From Romboutsia faecis (lineage in GTDB: Bacteria > Bacillota > Clostridia > Peptostreptococcales > Peptostreptococcaceae), in NCBI RefSeq assembly GCF_014323405.1, contig NZ_JACRWE010000002.1, forward strand, positions 62,001 to 126,000: a stretch of DNA of 64,000 nt. Reading direction: 5' to 3'. Below are positions 8,822 through 18,300 of the stretch, in pieces (within the stretch, counting starts at the first letter, position 1; each line of letters opens with the position of its first letter). The position numbers were made by a program, and so were the translations under genes. The notes beneath the pieces are model-generated. The model did no database searches and was not told the DNA's origin. It saw nothing but the letters and a program-made list of their open reading frames with translations.

Positions 8822-9730
8822 ATGAAACACTTAAAAAAAATTGTAATAGGCTTACTAATACTATTAGTATCAATTCCTCTTATAGGATTTGGAGCTTTAT
8901 ATTATAAGCTAAATTCTATGTATGATAAAGAAGAAGCAAATCAAATTGAAAAAGTTGAAGAGGCAGATGGTATAACTAATATACTTTTAGTAGGTGTTGA
9001 TGGAGAAAATGTAGATAGAGGAAATAGATCTGATTCTATGATAGTACTTACTATAGATAGCAACAACAATGATATAAGACTTACTTCACTTGCGAGAGAT
9101 ACTTACGTAGATATTCCAGGATATAGTACAGAAAAATTAACACATGCATATGCATATAATGGACCAAGCTTATTATTAGAGACTATAAAAAATAATTTTG
9201 GAATAAATATTGATAAATATGTATCAGTTAGCTTTAGCTCATTTATTAGTATTATTAATGAAATAGGTGGAGTTCAAATAGATGTAACAGATAAAGAAGT
9301 TAGTGAAATACCAGGAGTAAATAAATCAGGAAGTCAAGTCCTTACTGGAGAACAAGCATTGTCATATAGTAGAATAAGATATATAGATAGTGCTTATCAA
9401 AGAGATAGTAGACAAAGAACAGTTTTACAAGCAGTTTACAATAAATTATCAACTATACCTAAATCAGAATTTTTAGATATAGCTAATACTTTATTAAGAT
9501 ATATGAAAACTAATATGACACCTATGGAGATTATAAGTATTTCAAATCAAGCATTAAAAACTAGTGATAAAAAATTTGATGAATTAGAGTTTCCATTAGA
9601 AGGTCACAGAACAGGCCACACAATAAATAGTGAAAAAGGATGGGTTATTGAGTGGGAAAAAGAATATAATAAAAATGCGATTTATAAATACATATTTGAT
9701 TATACAAACTATATAAAAGAATACCAATAA
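8822..9730 (+). CDS. LytR-CpsA-Psr (LCP) family phosphotransferase
   Basis: 302 aa. Membrane anchor at residues 5-27, then the LCP domain: NILLVGVDGEN (~53-63), GNRSDSMIVLTI, LTSLARDTYVDIPG with its conserved Arg-Asp, GGVQIDVTD and QRDSRQRTVL near 200. LCP enzymes move undecaprenyl-linked wall polymers (teichoic acid, capsule) onto peptidoglycan at the outer face of the membrane. Two such enzymes occur in this window (the other at 32162-33166), consistent with the large CDP-glycerol polymer locus between them. Single-gene unit ending in its own terminator. Confidence 0.93.
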   Translation: MKHLKKIVIGLLILLVSIPLIGFGALYYKLNSMYDKEEANQIEKVEEADGITNILLVGVDGENVDRGNRSDSMIVLTIDSNNNDIRLTSLARDTYVDIPGYSTEKLTHAYAYNGPSLLLETIKNNFGINIDKYVSVSFSSFISIINEIGGVQIDVTDKEVSEIPGVNKSGSQVLTGEQALSYSRIRYIDSAYQRDSRQRTVLQAVYNKLSTIPKSEFLDIANTLLRYMKTNMTPMEIISISNQALKTSDKKFDELEFPLEGHRTGHTINSEKGWVIEWEKEYNKNAIYKYIFDYTNYIKEYQ

Positions 9731-9740
9731 ACTTATACAG

Positions 9741-9770
9741 CAGCCTCATAAATTAGAGGCTGTTATTTTT
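9741..9770 (+). terminator. Intrinsic terminator
   Basis: CAGCCTC (9741-9747) pairs with GAGGCTG (9756-9762) followed by TTATTTTT; ends the LCP gene. Confidence 0.85.
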
Positions 9771-10034
9771 ATATATAAATGAATTATAACTGTTGTGAAA
9801 TTTGTAGAAAAATTAGTAAAAACATAAAAAAACTTAAAAAAATAAAGCAAAATTTAAAAAAAAGTATTTTTTTGGAGTGTGAAAGTTGTAATATTATACT
9901 AAGTAATTATTGCACATTATACTAAATATGTATAAAATTTAAGTATAGAAATTAATTAAAATAATTACTAATAATCGAATGATAAGTAATTAGACTATAG
10001 TATTATTGATCTATTAATATAATATAATATAAGA

Positions 10035-10139
10035 AACTGTGATATATATCCTGTAATTTGGGCATCTCGGATATATTAAGTTAGTGATGCAACCGGCTAT
10101 ATTTGTGTAAAATAAACTTTTACAAATATAGCCTTTTTT
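10035..10139 (+). ncRNA. Predicted small structured RNA: pseudoknot hairpin plus terminator
   Basis: In the ~595-nt gap before the LuxR gene. An 8-bp hairpin ATATATCC (10044-10051) / GGATATAT (10069-10076) has a 17-nt loop containing GCATC (10062-10066), which is complementary to GATGC at 10086-10090: an H-type pseudoknot. Immediately after comes a strong terminator, a 16-bp stem (10095-10112 / 10118-10133, one 2-nt bulge) with six T's. A -10-like TATAAG lies at 10028-10033 with TTGATC 16 nt upstream. It could be an sRNA or a riboswitch-type attenuator. I do not recognise the class and reject SAM, c-di-GMP, preQ1 and fluoride by their motifs. Confidence 0.5.
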
Positions 10140-10154
10140 ATTTCTACTACTAAA

Positions 10155-10213
10155 GTATAGCTAACCTATACGTAATATGTATAAAAATTATCATTAAGTA
10201 TAGTCTATACTTA
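10155..10213. promoter_or_regulatory. Paired GTATAG/CTATAC palindromes upstream of the LuxR regulator
   Basis: Two palindromes share one half-site: GTATAG-N5-CTATAC (10155-10171) and TAAGTATA-GTC-TATACTTA (10195-10213, which contains GTATAG-N1-CTATAC). They lie 113-172 bp before the LuxR-type start, so they are candidate operators for that gene, perhaps autoregulatory. The remaining gap sequence (9771-10030) is A-rich with no clear feature apart from another GTATAG at 9943. Confidence 0.45.
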
Positions 10214-10326
10214 AACTAAATAACTATTATATATAGGAAATTAGAGTGATTTAATATAATAAAAATAAAACTTATAATTTATTTATAGAGAAGGATAGGG
10301 GGATCTTGGGAGATGGAGGAGTATTT

Positions 10327-10926
10327 ATGAGAGGAATTATAATTTCAGAATCGCTTGTAATAAGGAAGGGAGTTGCTGAAATTTTATCTAATGAAGAGTG
10401 TATAGATTTTTTAGATGAAGGATATATGTGTAGAGATATACATAACGGGGATTATGATTTAGTAATATTTGATTTAAATAAAAATACAAGACAATACATG
10501 GATTGTATAAAAGAAGTAAAAGAAAATAGCAATGCAAAAGTTATGGTATTAGATTTTTATGAAGATACAAGATTATTTTCAAAATGTATGAAATTAGGAA
10601 TAGATAGCTATATATTAGCAAATATAGAAGGTGAAGGAATAAAATATGCAGCAAGACTATTATCTAAAGGAAAAAAATACTTCGATTCAGACCTAGTAGA
10701 AAATTATATGAGAAAAGATAGTCTTGAAGAAATAAAAGAACTTACAAGAAGAGAAAAAGAAATATTAATATGTATATCTAAAGGAAAAACTAATCATGAA
10801 ATAGCTAGTGATTTGTGCATAACAGAACATACAGTTAAAAAACATACAAGCAATATATTTGAAAAATTAAAATTAAGAGATAGAACTCACGCAGCATTAT
10901 ATGTACATGAAAAAGGAATAATATAA
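10327..10926 (+). CDS. LuxR/NarL-type response regulator with degenerate receiver
   Basis: 199 aa from the ATG at 10327, which sits 7 nt after GGAGGA; an upstream TTG at 10306 has no ribosome site. N-terminal receiver-like domain (1-115): D49 in VIFDL is present, but the acidic pair at the start is reduced to SES and the conserved Lys after strand 5 is absent (YILANIEG). The C-terminal helix-turn-helix (~135-195: LTRREKEILICISKGKTNHEIA, TEHTVKKHTSNIFEKL) is canonical GerE/LuxR. No histidine kinase gene is adjacent. A DNA-binding regulator, possibly working without phosphorylation; its target is unknown, and palindromes upstream suggest autoregulation. Confidence 0.85.
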   Translation: MRGIIISESLVIRKGVAEILSNEECIDFLDEGYMCRDIHNGDYDLVIFDLNKNTRQYMDCIKEVKENSNAKVMVLDFYEDTRLFSKCMKLGIDSYILANIEGEGIKYAARLLSKGKKYFDSDLVENYMRKDSLEEIKELTRREKEILICISKGKTNHEIASDLCITEHTVKKHTSNIFEKLKLRDRTHAALYVHEKGII

Positions 10927-10994
10927 AAATACAGAATAGTTACTATAGGTATTTATATGTACTAATTTTTTACATATAATAAGAAAATTAACTT

Positions 10995-11023
10995 TTGACA
11001 GTATAAAAAAATTATGATAATAT
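10995..11023 (+). promoter_or_regulatory. rnpB promoter
   Basis: TTGACA (10995-11000), a 17-nt spacer, then TAATAT (11018-11023), about 10 nt upstream of the RNase P RNA 5' end. Confidence 0.75.
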
Positions 11024-11031
11024 AAGTTCAT

Positions 11032-11386
11032 CAATTGAATTAAGTAAGTCAGATGATCGCGGGTAGCATTTTGCTACGTGAGGAAAGTCGGAGCTCCATA
11101 GAGCAAGGGTGCTAGGTAACGCCTAGTGGGAGTGATCCTAAGGACAGTGCAACAGAAAATAACCGCCAACTTGTTTGGTAAGGATGAAAAGGTGAGGTAA
11201 GAGCTCACCGTTGGCTAGGTGACTAGCCAAGCCGTGTAAACCCCACCCGGAGCAAGTCCAAGATAGGATTAAAGGGTATTGCTCGTACCCTCCGGTAGGT
11301 AGGACGCTTGAGCCTATTGGTGACAATAGGCCTAGAAAGATGATCATCTAATACAGAACTCCGCTTATAGATTTGCTCAATTTAAT
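11032..11386 (+). ncRNA. rnpB: RNase P RNA
   Basis: The catalytic RNA of RNase P, which matures tRNA 5' ends. Recognised by conserved blocks: GAGGAAAGTC at ~11081, GTGCAACAGAAAATA at ~11146, the GGGTAAACCCC-like region near 11235, the CCTCCGGTAG block near 11290, AGAAAGATGATCATC near 11335, and ACAGAACTCCGCTTATAG at the 3' end. Size (~355 nt) fits. Ends are approximate and placed by AATTGA/TCAATT pairing of the two termini, with the promoter upstream and the terminator downstream. The region is much richer in G+C than its surroundings, as for stable RNAs. Confidence 0.95.
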
Positions 11387-11391
11387 GATGT

Positions 11392-11418
11392 ACACTAGCT
11401 TTTGCTGGTGTTTTTTTT
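11392..11418 (+). terminator. rnpB terminator
   Basis: ACACTAGC (11392-11399) TTTT GCTGGTGT (11404-11411) with a run of T's to 11418. Confidence 0.9.
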
Positions 11419-11598
11419 ATACAAAATTGAATTAAAATAGAATATATGCTATATTATATTTATAATTATAATATTGAAATAATCAGTTTTAGAAATTTAG
11501 AAATTAGAAATAATATCTAAATTTTATTTTGTTTATATGAAAATTCACAGTGAAAATATTTTGAATTAGCAGAATTTAAAAATACGGAGGAGTATAAA

Positions 11599-12474
11599 AT
11601 GACAGTAAAAAAAGCTATAATACCGGCAGCTGGATTAGGAACAAGATTTTTACCAGCTACAAAATCTCAACCAAAGGAGATGCTTCCAATAGTTGATAAA
11701 CCAACATTACAATATATAATAGAGGAAGCTATAGAGTCAGGTATTGAAGAAATATTAATAATAACTGGTAGAAATAAAAAATCTATAGAAGATCACTTTG
11801 ATAAGTCGGTAGAACTAGAGCTAGAACTAGAGCAAAAAGGTAAAAAAGAAATGTTAGAAATGGTAAGGGATATATCTAACATGGTTAATATACATTATAT
11901 AAGACAAAAAGAACCAAAAGGACTTGGACATGCTATACATTGTGCAAAAAGTTTTATAGGAAATGAACCATTTGCTGTATTATTAGGAGACGATATAGTT
12001 GATGCAGATACTCCTTGTTTAAAGCAATTAATAAACGCTTATGATGAATATAAAACAACAATATTAGGAGTTCAAGAAGTAGCAAAAGAAGACACAGATA
12101 AATATGGGATACTAGATGTAAAACATATAGAAGATAGAGTATACAAAGTAAAAGATATGGTTGAAAAGCCTTCTGTAGAAAGTGCACCATCAAATATAGC
12201 AATACTAGGAAGATATATAATAAATCCATCTATATTTGAAATATTAGAAAATCAAGAACCAGGTAAGGGTGGAGAAATACAATTAACTGATGCTTTAAAA
12301 ACTTTATCTACTCAAGAAGCAATATATGCATATAACTTCGAAGGAAGAAGATATGATGTAGGAGATAAATTTGGATTCTTAGAAGCAACAATAGATTTTG
12401 CTTTAAAAAGAGATGGATTAAAAGATGATCTATTAAATTACATGAAAGAAATAGTAGAAAAAGAAGGAAAGTAA
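11599..12474 (+). CDS. galU: UTP-glucose-1-phosphate uridylyltransferase
   Basis: 291 aa, GGAGGAG just before the ATG. Makes UDP-glucose from UTP and glucose-1-P in the cytosol. Signature nucleotidyltransferase start AAGLGTRFLPATKSQPKEMLP (residues 10-30), then VDKPTLQYIIEEA, the YIRQKEPKGLGHAIHCA block, LLGDDI, the MVEKPS lysine region and GGEIQLTDAL. Length matches bacterial GalU. It is followed 103 bp later by galE, so the pair supplies UDP-glucose and UDP-galactose for the glycosyltransferases of the wall-polymer locus downstream. Confidence 0.97.
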   Translation: MTVKKAIIPAAGLGTRFLPATKSQPKEMLPIVDKPTLQYIIEEAIESGIEEILIITGRNKKSIEDHFDKSVELELELEQKGKKEMLEMVRDISNMVNIHYIRQKEPKGLGHAIHCAKSFIGNEPFAVLLGDDIVDADTPCLKQLINAYDEYKTTILGVQEVAKEDTDKYGILDVKHIEDRVYKVKDMVEKPSVESAPSNIAILGRYIINPSIFEILENQEPGKGGEIQLTDALKTLSTQEAIYAYNFEGRRYDVGDKFGFLEATIDFALKRDGLKDDLLNYMKEIVEKEGK

Positions 12475-12577
12475 ATTTATTTATCTATAATAATACTGGG
12501 GGAAATATTATAGATATCAAATAAAGTTATAATCATAAATGAACTAAAAATTAATACTGGGAAAAAGGGGATAGAGT

Positions 12578-13612
12578 ATGAAAATCTTAGTAACTGGGGG
12601 AGCAGGATATATAGGAAGCCATACGACAATAGAACTTTTAGACGCAAATTATGAAGTAATAATAGTAGATAATTTTAGCAATAGTAGGCCTATAGTAATA
12701 GATAGGATTAAGGAGATATCAGGAAAAGAAGTAAAATTTTATGAAATTGACTTAACTGATAAAGAAAGCTTAGAACTTGTATTTAAAGAAAATAAAATTG
12801 ATGCTGTAATACACTTTGCAGCATTAAAAGCTGTGGGTGAATCAGTAAAGAAACCATTAGAGTATTATAATAATAATATAGTAAGTACGTTAGTATTATT
12901 TGACTTAATGAAGAAGTACAATGTAAGGAAATTTGTATTTAGTTCTTCTGCAACAGTATATGGAAATCCTGAAAAATGTCCAATACTAGAAGACTCAGCT
13001 TTATCAGCAACTAACCCATATGGAAGAACGAAACTTATGATAGAAGACGTTTTAAGAGATATTTGTTTTGCAGATAAAACTATAGATGTAGCAATATTAA
13101 GATACTTTAATCCAATTGGTGCTCATAAAAGCGGGTTAATAGGAGAAGAACCAAATGGGATACCAAATAACATAATGCCTTATATAACAAAGGTAGCTGT
13201 TGGTCAACTTCCATATATTAATGTATTTGGAGATGATTATGATACATTAGATGGTACAGGTATAAGAGATTATATACATGTACTAGACTTAGCTGAGGGA
13301 CATGTTAAAGCATTAGAAAAATTAAATGAACATCCAGGACTAGTTACATATAATCTAGGAACTGGAAATGGATACAGTGTACTTCAATTAATAAATGCAT
13401 TTTCAAATGCAAGTAAAAGAAAAATACCATATATAATATCTGATAGAAGGCCGGGGGATGTAGCAAAATGTTACGCAGACTCAAGTAAGGCTGAAAAAGA
13501 ATTAGGATGGAAAGCCAAATATGGAATAGATGAAATGTGTCAAGATTCTTGGAGATGGCAAAGTCAAAATCCTAATGGATATAGTGAATATATATGTGAA
13601 TATAACGGATAA
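12578..13612 (+). CDS. galE: UDP-glucose 4-epimerase
   Basis: 344 aa. Interconverts UDP-glucose and UDP-galactose using bound NAD. Rossmann motif TGGAGYIGSHT (residues 6-16), DNFSNS, HFAALKAVGES, the catalytic SSSATVYG Ser-Thr and YxxxK in NPYGRTKLM (~147-155), and RYFNPIGAH, all in the usual order of an extended short-chain dehydrogenase. Normal length. Lies directly after galU in the same direction and ends in a strong terminator. Could also act on N-acetylated sugars; that cannot be told from sequence by eye. Confidence 0.95.
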   Translation: MKILVTGGAGYIGSHTTIELLDANYEVIIVDNFSNSRPIVIDRIKEISGKEVKFYEIDLTDKESLELVFKENKIDAVIHFAALKAVGESVKKPLEYYNNNIVSTLVLFDLMKKYNVRKFVFSSSATVYGNPEKCPILEDSALSATNPYGRTKLMIEDVLRDICFADKTIDVAILRYFNPIGAHKSGLIGEEPNGIPNNIMPYITKVAVGQLPYINVFGDDYDTLDGTGIRDYIHVLDLAEGHVKALEKLNEHPGLVTYNLGTGNGYSVLQLINAFSNASKRKIPYIISDRRPGDVAKCYADSSKAEKELGWKAKYGIDEMCQDSWRWQSQNPNGYSEYICEYNG

Positions 13613-13630
13613 AATAAAATAAATATTTTA

Positions 13631-13674
13631 AAATAAAGATATAGCAAAGTTAAAATGTTATATCTTTATTTTTT
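13631..13674 (+). terminator. galE terminator
   Basis: Perfect 13-bp stem (13631-13643 / 13659-13671) with T's following. The ribosome site of the next gene begins only a few bases later. Confidence 0.85.
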
Positions 13675-13688
13675 AGAGGAGGAGAACA

Positions 13689-14126
13689 TTGGAATACTTA
13701 CACATAATGCTTTTATCAATGATTCCAGTTACAGAACTAAGAGGAGCGATACCAATAGGAATAGCAATGGATTTAAACCCAATAGGTGTATATATAGCAA
13801 GTGTAGTGGGATCAACACTAGTATCAATTCCACTAGTATTAACATTTAGACATATAATGCAATTTTTAAAAGAAAAAGGTTTGTTTTTGAAACTATTAAA
13901 TAAAATAGACAGAAAAATACATTCTGGAATGAAAAGAATGAAACAAGTATCTATATTCGGAATAATACTATTTGTAGGAATACCACTACCAACAACAGGA
14001 ACATGGACAGCATCAGCAATAGCATCAATCCTAAAAATGAGAATAAAAGATGCCTTTATAGGAGTACTAATAGGAAACATGATGGCAGGAATAATAATGT
14101 CACTACTATCACTTCATATAATATAA
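13689..14126 (+). CDS. Small multidrug-export-like membrane protein (COG2426)
   Basis: 145 aa starting at TTG 13689 after AGAGGAGGAG (13675-13684). An integral membrane protein with hydrophobic stretches around residues 15-50, 78-100 and 118-143. The N-terminal PVTELRGAIPIGIA and central GIPLPTTGTWTASAIA motifs are those of the COG2426 'small multidrug export' family, a name given by homology without a defined substrate. Starts a new unit right behind the galE terminator. Third positions are strongly A-biased, T-poor relative to its neighbours. Confidence 0.8.
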   Translation: MEYLHIMLLSMIPVTELRGAIPIGIAMDLNPIGVYIASVVGSTLVSIPLVLTFRHIMQFLKEKGLFLKLLNKIDRKIHSGMKRMKQVSIFGIILFVGIPLPTTGTWTASAIASILKMRIKDAFIGVLIGNMMAGIIMSLLSLHII

Positions 14127-14165
14127 TATTTTTATTTATATAAAATCGCAGTTCACAATTTTAGA

Positions 14166-14233
14166 TAGTTGTATCCAAAGGCAAAAAGGGGGTGGAAAAT
14201 GCAATATCACCCCCTTTGCCAAAATAACAACTA
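14166..14233. terminator. G+C-rich hairpin between convergent genes
   Basis: GGCAAAAAGGGGGTG (14180-14194) pairs with CACCCCCTTTGCC (14208-14220, 2-nt bulge), with a flanking outer pairing TAGTTGT (14166-14172) / ACAACTA (14227-14233). The stem is unusually GC-rich for this genome; no long T-run on either side, so it may also act as an mRNA 3' stabiliser. Confidence 0.65.
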
Positions 14234-14240
14234 CCCCAAA

Positions 14241-15026
14241 TTATCTTTGAACAAGATCTCCGTATTGAGGTGTTCCAAGAGCAAATCCACCAGAAACCTC
14301 TAATATATCTCCAGTTATATAAGACGATTCGTCAGAAGCATAGAATAACACAGCATTAGCTATATCTTCAGGAGTTCCCATTCTATTTAAAGGAACATGT
14401 CTTAAGAATGATTTTCTAAACTCATCAGGCATATTAGTAAGAGCAGCCTTAGTAGCTGTAAGTCCTGGTAATACAGCATTACATCTTACATTATCATGTG
14501 CATATTGAAGAGCTATATTTTGTGTTAAAGAGTTTATTGCAGCCTTTGTAACACAGTAACCCATTCTTGATAAATCAGGTATAACAGAACCTATAGAAGA
14601 TATATTTACTATACTTCCACCACCATTTTTTATCATGTGAGGAACAACTCTTTTACAAGGTAAGTAAACACTTTGTAAATTATCTTGTACTATATTGAAG
14701 AAAGCATCTGTATCTCCATCAACTAAGTTCTTATCTAGTTGCACATTAGTTCCACCATAGTTATTTACTAAAATATCTAATCTTCCCTCATTTTCAATAA
14801 CTGTATCTATCATAGAATTGTAAGTTTCAACTTCTCTTGCGTTGAAATATACAAACTTAGCTTTTCCGCCTTCACTTTCTATTTCAGCTATAACTTCATT
14901 AGCTAATTCTTCATTTCTTGCAGCTATATAAACTAATGCTCCATTTTTTGCAAGAGCCTTAGCAGAAGCTAATCCTATTCCCTTTGTTGATGATGTAATT
15001 AAAGCTATTTTATCTTTTACTCTCAT
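14241..15026 (-). CDS. Short-chain dehydrogenase resembling 7alpha-hydroxysteroid dehydrogenase
   Basis: 261 aa; GGAGAAC precedes the ATG. A classical SDR: cofactor loop TSSTKGIG (11-18, Ser for the usual Gly), LVNNYGG (86-92), catalytic S144 (NISSIG), Y157 and K161 (YCVTK). An Arg after strand 2 (AARNEE) suggests NADP(H). The C-terminal blocks (NAVLPGL.AT, MPDEFRKSFL.HVPLNR, SSYITG.ILEVSGG, GTPQY) are those I recall from clostridial 7alpha-HSDHs (C. sordellii / C. absonum group), which oxidise the 7alpha-hydroxyl of bile acids to 7-oxo forms. A generic SDR on another substrate is the alternative. Single gene. Confidence 0.75.
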   Translation of the reverse strand: MRVKDKIALITSSTKGIGLASAKALAKNGALVYIAARNEELANEVIAEIESEGGKAKFVYFNAREVETYNSMIDTVIENEGRLDILVNNYGGTNVQLDKNLVDGDTDAFFNIVQDNLQSVYLPCKRVVPHMIKNGGGSIVNISSIGSVIPDLSRMGYCVTKAAINSLTQNIALQYAHDNVRCNAVLPGLTATKAALTNMPDEFRKSFLRHVPLNRMGTPEDIANAVLFYASDESSYITGDILEVSGGFALGTPQYGDLVQR

Positions 15027-15109
15027 ATTGTTCTCCTTTTAATTAATATATTTTTTCCCTATTTACTACTTTTTGTATATTATTCATATTGTAAATCATA
15101 ACAACAATT

Positions 15110-15129
15110 TTTTCTATAATTGTAGAAAA
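15110..15129. promoter_or_regulatory. Inverted repeat in the divergent HSDH / glucosaminidase gap
   Basis: TTTTCTA (15110-15116) and TAGAAAA (15123-15129) separated by 6 nt, 84 bp upstream of the dehydrogenase start: a candidate operator. The remainder of the 305-nt gap is A+T-rich with no other clear signal. Confidence 0.35.
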
Positions 15130-15331
15130 TTAGACAATCTTTTTATGATTTGATGGATTAATAAGAAATAAAACAATATAATATCTGTGGATGTATTAAA
15201 AAGATATTTATTCTAAAAAAACAACCAAAATATGCTATAATATACAGTATATTGAAAATTATAACAAATTTAGAGTTTTGTTAATTTATTTAAAAAAGTT
15301 AGCAAAATGTATAGTAATTGAGGGGGACTAT

Positions 15332-18300
15332 ATGAAGATACGTAGTATTATTAGTTTGGCTGTAATGTCTTTAATTATATTTCAAACTAATACAATAAAG
15401 GCATCAGCTTTTACATTTAAAGATGAAAAATATGAAACATATAAGTCAAAGAATGCAAAGCAAATAAATATTTCTGATGATGAGTACATACCACCAGAAG
15501 TTAAGCTTGACATAACTGAAGAATCAAATATTGATTATTTAAAGAAAAAGACAATTTTAAAGTATGAAGTTGCTATGGCAAATTCTAATGGAGAATATAC
15601 TTATGTAAAAGGATTTAATAGTTTAGATAAAGCTATTGATGAAGTAAATAGTATAAAAAATAGTAAGTCTACAAATGAAGAAATACCTGTAATAATAGAT
15701 GAAAATGGTATTGTTGTATATGCAACCGAATCTATAGGTAGGTTAACAAGGCTAGTAGATGGAGTTGCATCTTCAAGTAGAAGTTATAATGTAAATGTTT
15801 ATCCAACATCTACTTCAAAAAATGAAATAACATATGTAAATCATGGATATATGGATGATATGCCTATAATTGATCAAACAAGTAATAGGGTTAAGGTTGA
15901 AATCAATGGAGTTATAGGATGGATTGATAAGCAAGAAAAACAAGTTATAGATAAAAAAGAAAGAACAGTAACAAATGTAGTACAAGTTCCATTAAATCAA
16001 GCAAAAAATTTAAGCTACTATAAAAGAAGCGGAAATGATTTAATACATTATATGAGTAGTAATATAGTAGGCACTGGAGGTTATTCTTCAGTAATTGGAA
16101 AAGCACCATCATTTATGAAAGATGGAGCTAAGTACTATAGTTATGATGGAAACTATTTTTATAGCAGTATAGAAAAACTTTTAAGTGATGCAGAAAAAGG
16201 AAATCACAATAATTCAGTAAATCCTAACGATATTTATTATAACTACTATTTATATTTACCTGGTAGAACTAAAACGTCTTACACAGCAAATGATATAAAT
16301 AAGTATTTAAATAATAACACATCATCAAACAGTATACTTAGAAATAAGGGAGCTGAATTTATACAAGCTCAAGAAAAATATGGTGTAAATGCTAGTTTTA
16401 TGATAGGTATAGCTATGAATGAGTCTGGTAAAGGTACTTCATCTATTGCACTATCAAAAAACAATATATTTGGATTAAATGCAGTAGATGCTTCACCAGG
16501 ACAAAGCGCAAACTACTTTAAAACAGTGGCGGATTGTATAAATGAATTCGGATCACATTGGATGTCTAAAGGATACTTTAATCCATCTGACTGGAGATAT
16601 GAAGGTTCTTCATTAGGTAACAAAGGATTTGGTGTGAATGTAAGGTATGCATCAGACCCATATTGGGGGGAAAAGGCATCTTCATATATGTATGCGATGG
16701 ATAAATATATAAGTGGATCTTCATTATCTGAACATAATAAATATAGTTTAGGTATATACACAACATCTTCTTCAGTAAAAGATGGCAAAGGAAATGAAAT
16801 GTATAAGTCTAGTATAGATACCGTAGTACCTATATTATCAACATCTGGTTCAAACTATAAAATAAATGGAGACAGACAGGTATCTGCAAAACCTACAACA
16901 GGAAATTATAGTTGGACAAATGAAATGCAAGTTTCAACTAGTTCAGTTAAAAAAATAAATAGTTCTTATAGTGGGGCATTGAACCAAAAACAAATCAGTG
17001 CTATAAATAAATTTGAACAGTTTTACATATATGGGTCTTATACTAATCCTACTATAGATTTATCAAAAAGTAGTAGTAAGATAACAACGAAATCACAAGC
17101 TAATGATATATTAGCTAAGACTACTGATGGTAAAAAGAGAGATAGACAAATATTTTTAGATGAATGGAACAAGCTGAGTAGTAGTGAAAAGTCTAATTCT
17201 CAAATGCAAAAAATATACAAAGAGTATAATCAGATAATAAATGTTACTGAAGCAGCTAAGGAAATGCTTACATATTATGAATACATAAAATCTAATGCAA
17301 ATAGTATAAAACAAAACAGAGTAAAAGCAATAGAATTATATAATAGAGATAATATGAGCTCTGGTAGAAGAGGGATATGTGTAAAGGAATACAATGAAGC
17401 TACTAAGTATGGTGAAAATTCTAAGAATTCTGAAAGGATGAATTATATAAATCAGAAATATCATGATAGTCTTAATTTCTTAGAAAGTGTTGAATTATTA
17501 TTTGCTAATAAGACAAATGAATCAATGACAGAAGCTAAGAAAATTGTAGACTCTACTCTTAAAAACCTTGCTATAGATAATATAAATAAATTCACTAAAA
17601 AATATAACTACAATCAAAGGGAAGTTATAAATAGATTCGAGGAGTTTTATATGTACGGACCGCTAGAGGCCCCATCTATAAATTTATTAGATTCAAATCA
17701 GTATATTAAAACATCTTCACAAGCTAAAAATATATTAGCCAAGACCATAGATGGAAAAAAGAGAGATAGGCAGAAGTTCTTAGATGCTTGGAACAAGCTG
17801 AGTAGTAGTGAAAAGTCTAATTCTGATATGCAAAAAATATACAAAGAGTACAACAAGATAATAAATGTTACTGAAGCAGCTAAGGAGATGCTTACATATT
17901 ATGAATACATAAAATCTAATGAAAATAGTATAAAACAAAACAGAGTAAAAGCAATAGAATTATATAATAGAGATAATATGAGTTCTGGTAGAAGGGGAAT
18001 ATGTGTAAAGGAATACAATGAAGCTACTAAATATGGTGAAAATTCCAAAAACTCTAAAAGGATGAATTATATAAATCAGAAATATCATGATAGTCTTAAT
18101 TTCTTAGAAAGTGTAGAACTTTTAATCGGAAATAAGGTTGATAATGCCAATACTGAAGCTAAAAAAATCAAAGATAGTAATCTTAGTAAAACTGCACTAG
18201 AAAATATAAAATCGTATTCAAACAAATATACATATAACCAAAGACAAGTAATCAATAAGTTTGAAGAGTTTTATATATACGGCCCTTTATCAGTTCCTGG

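Noticed and set aside
10040..10140. Assignment of the pseudoknot RNA to a named riboswitch
   Set aside because: A GCAACCGGC string recalls part of the SAM-I consensus, but the remaining SAM-I helices and the consensus of c-di-GMP-I/II, preQ1, fluoride, purine, THF and glycine classes are absent.
11138..11347. 69-aa open frame on the minus strand
   Set aside because: Lies entirely within RNase P RNA; GC-rich composition explains the open frame.
13673..14080. 135-aa antisense frame over the small exporter gene
   Set aside because: The plus-strand frame has AGGAGGAG, family motifs and membrane spans; the antisense has none.
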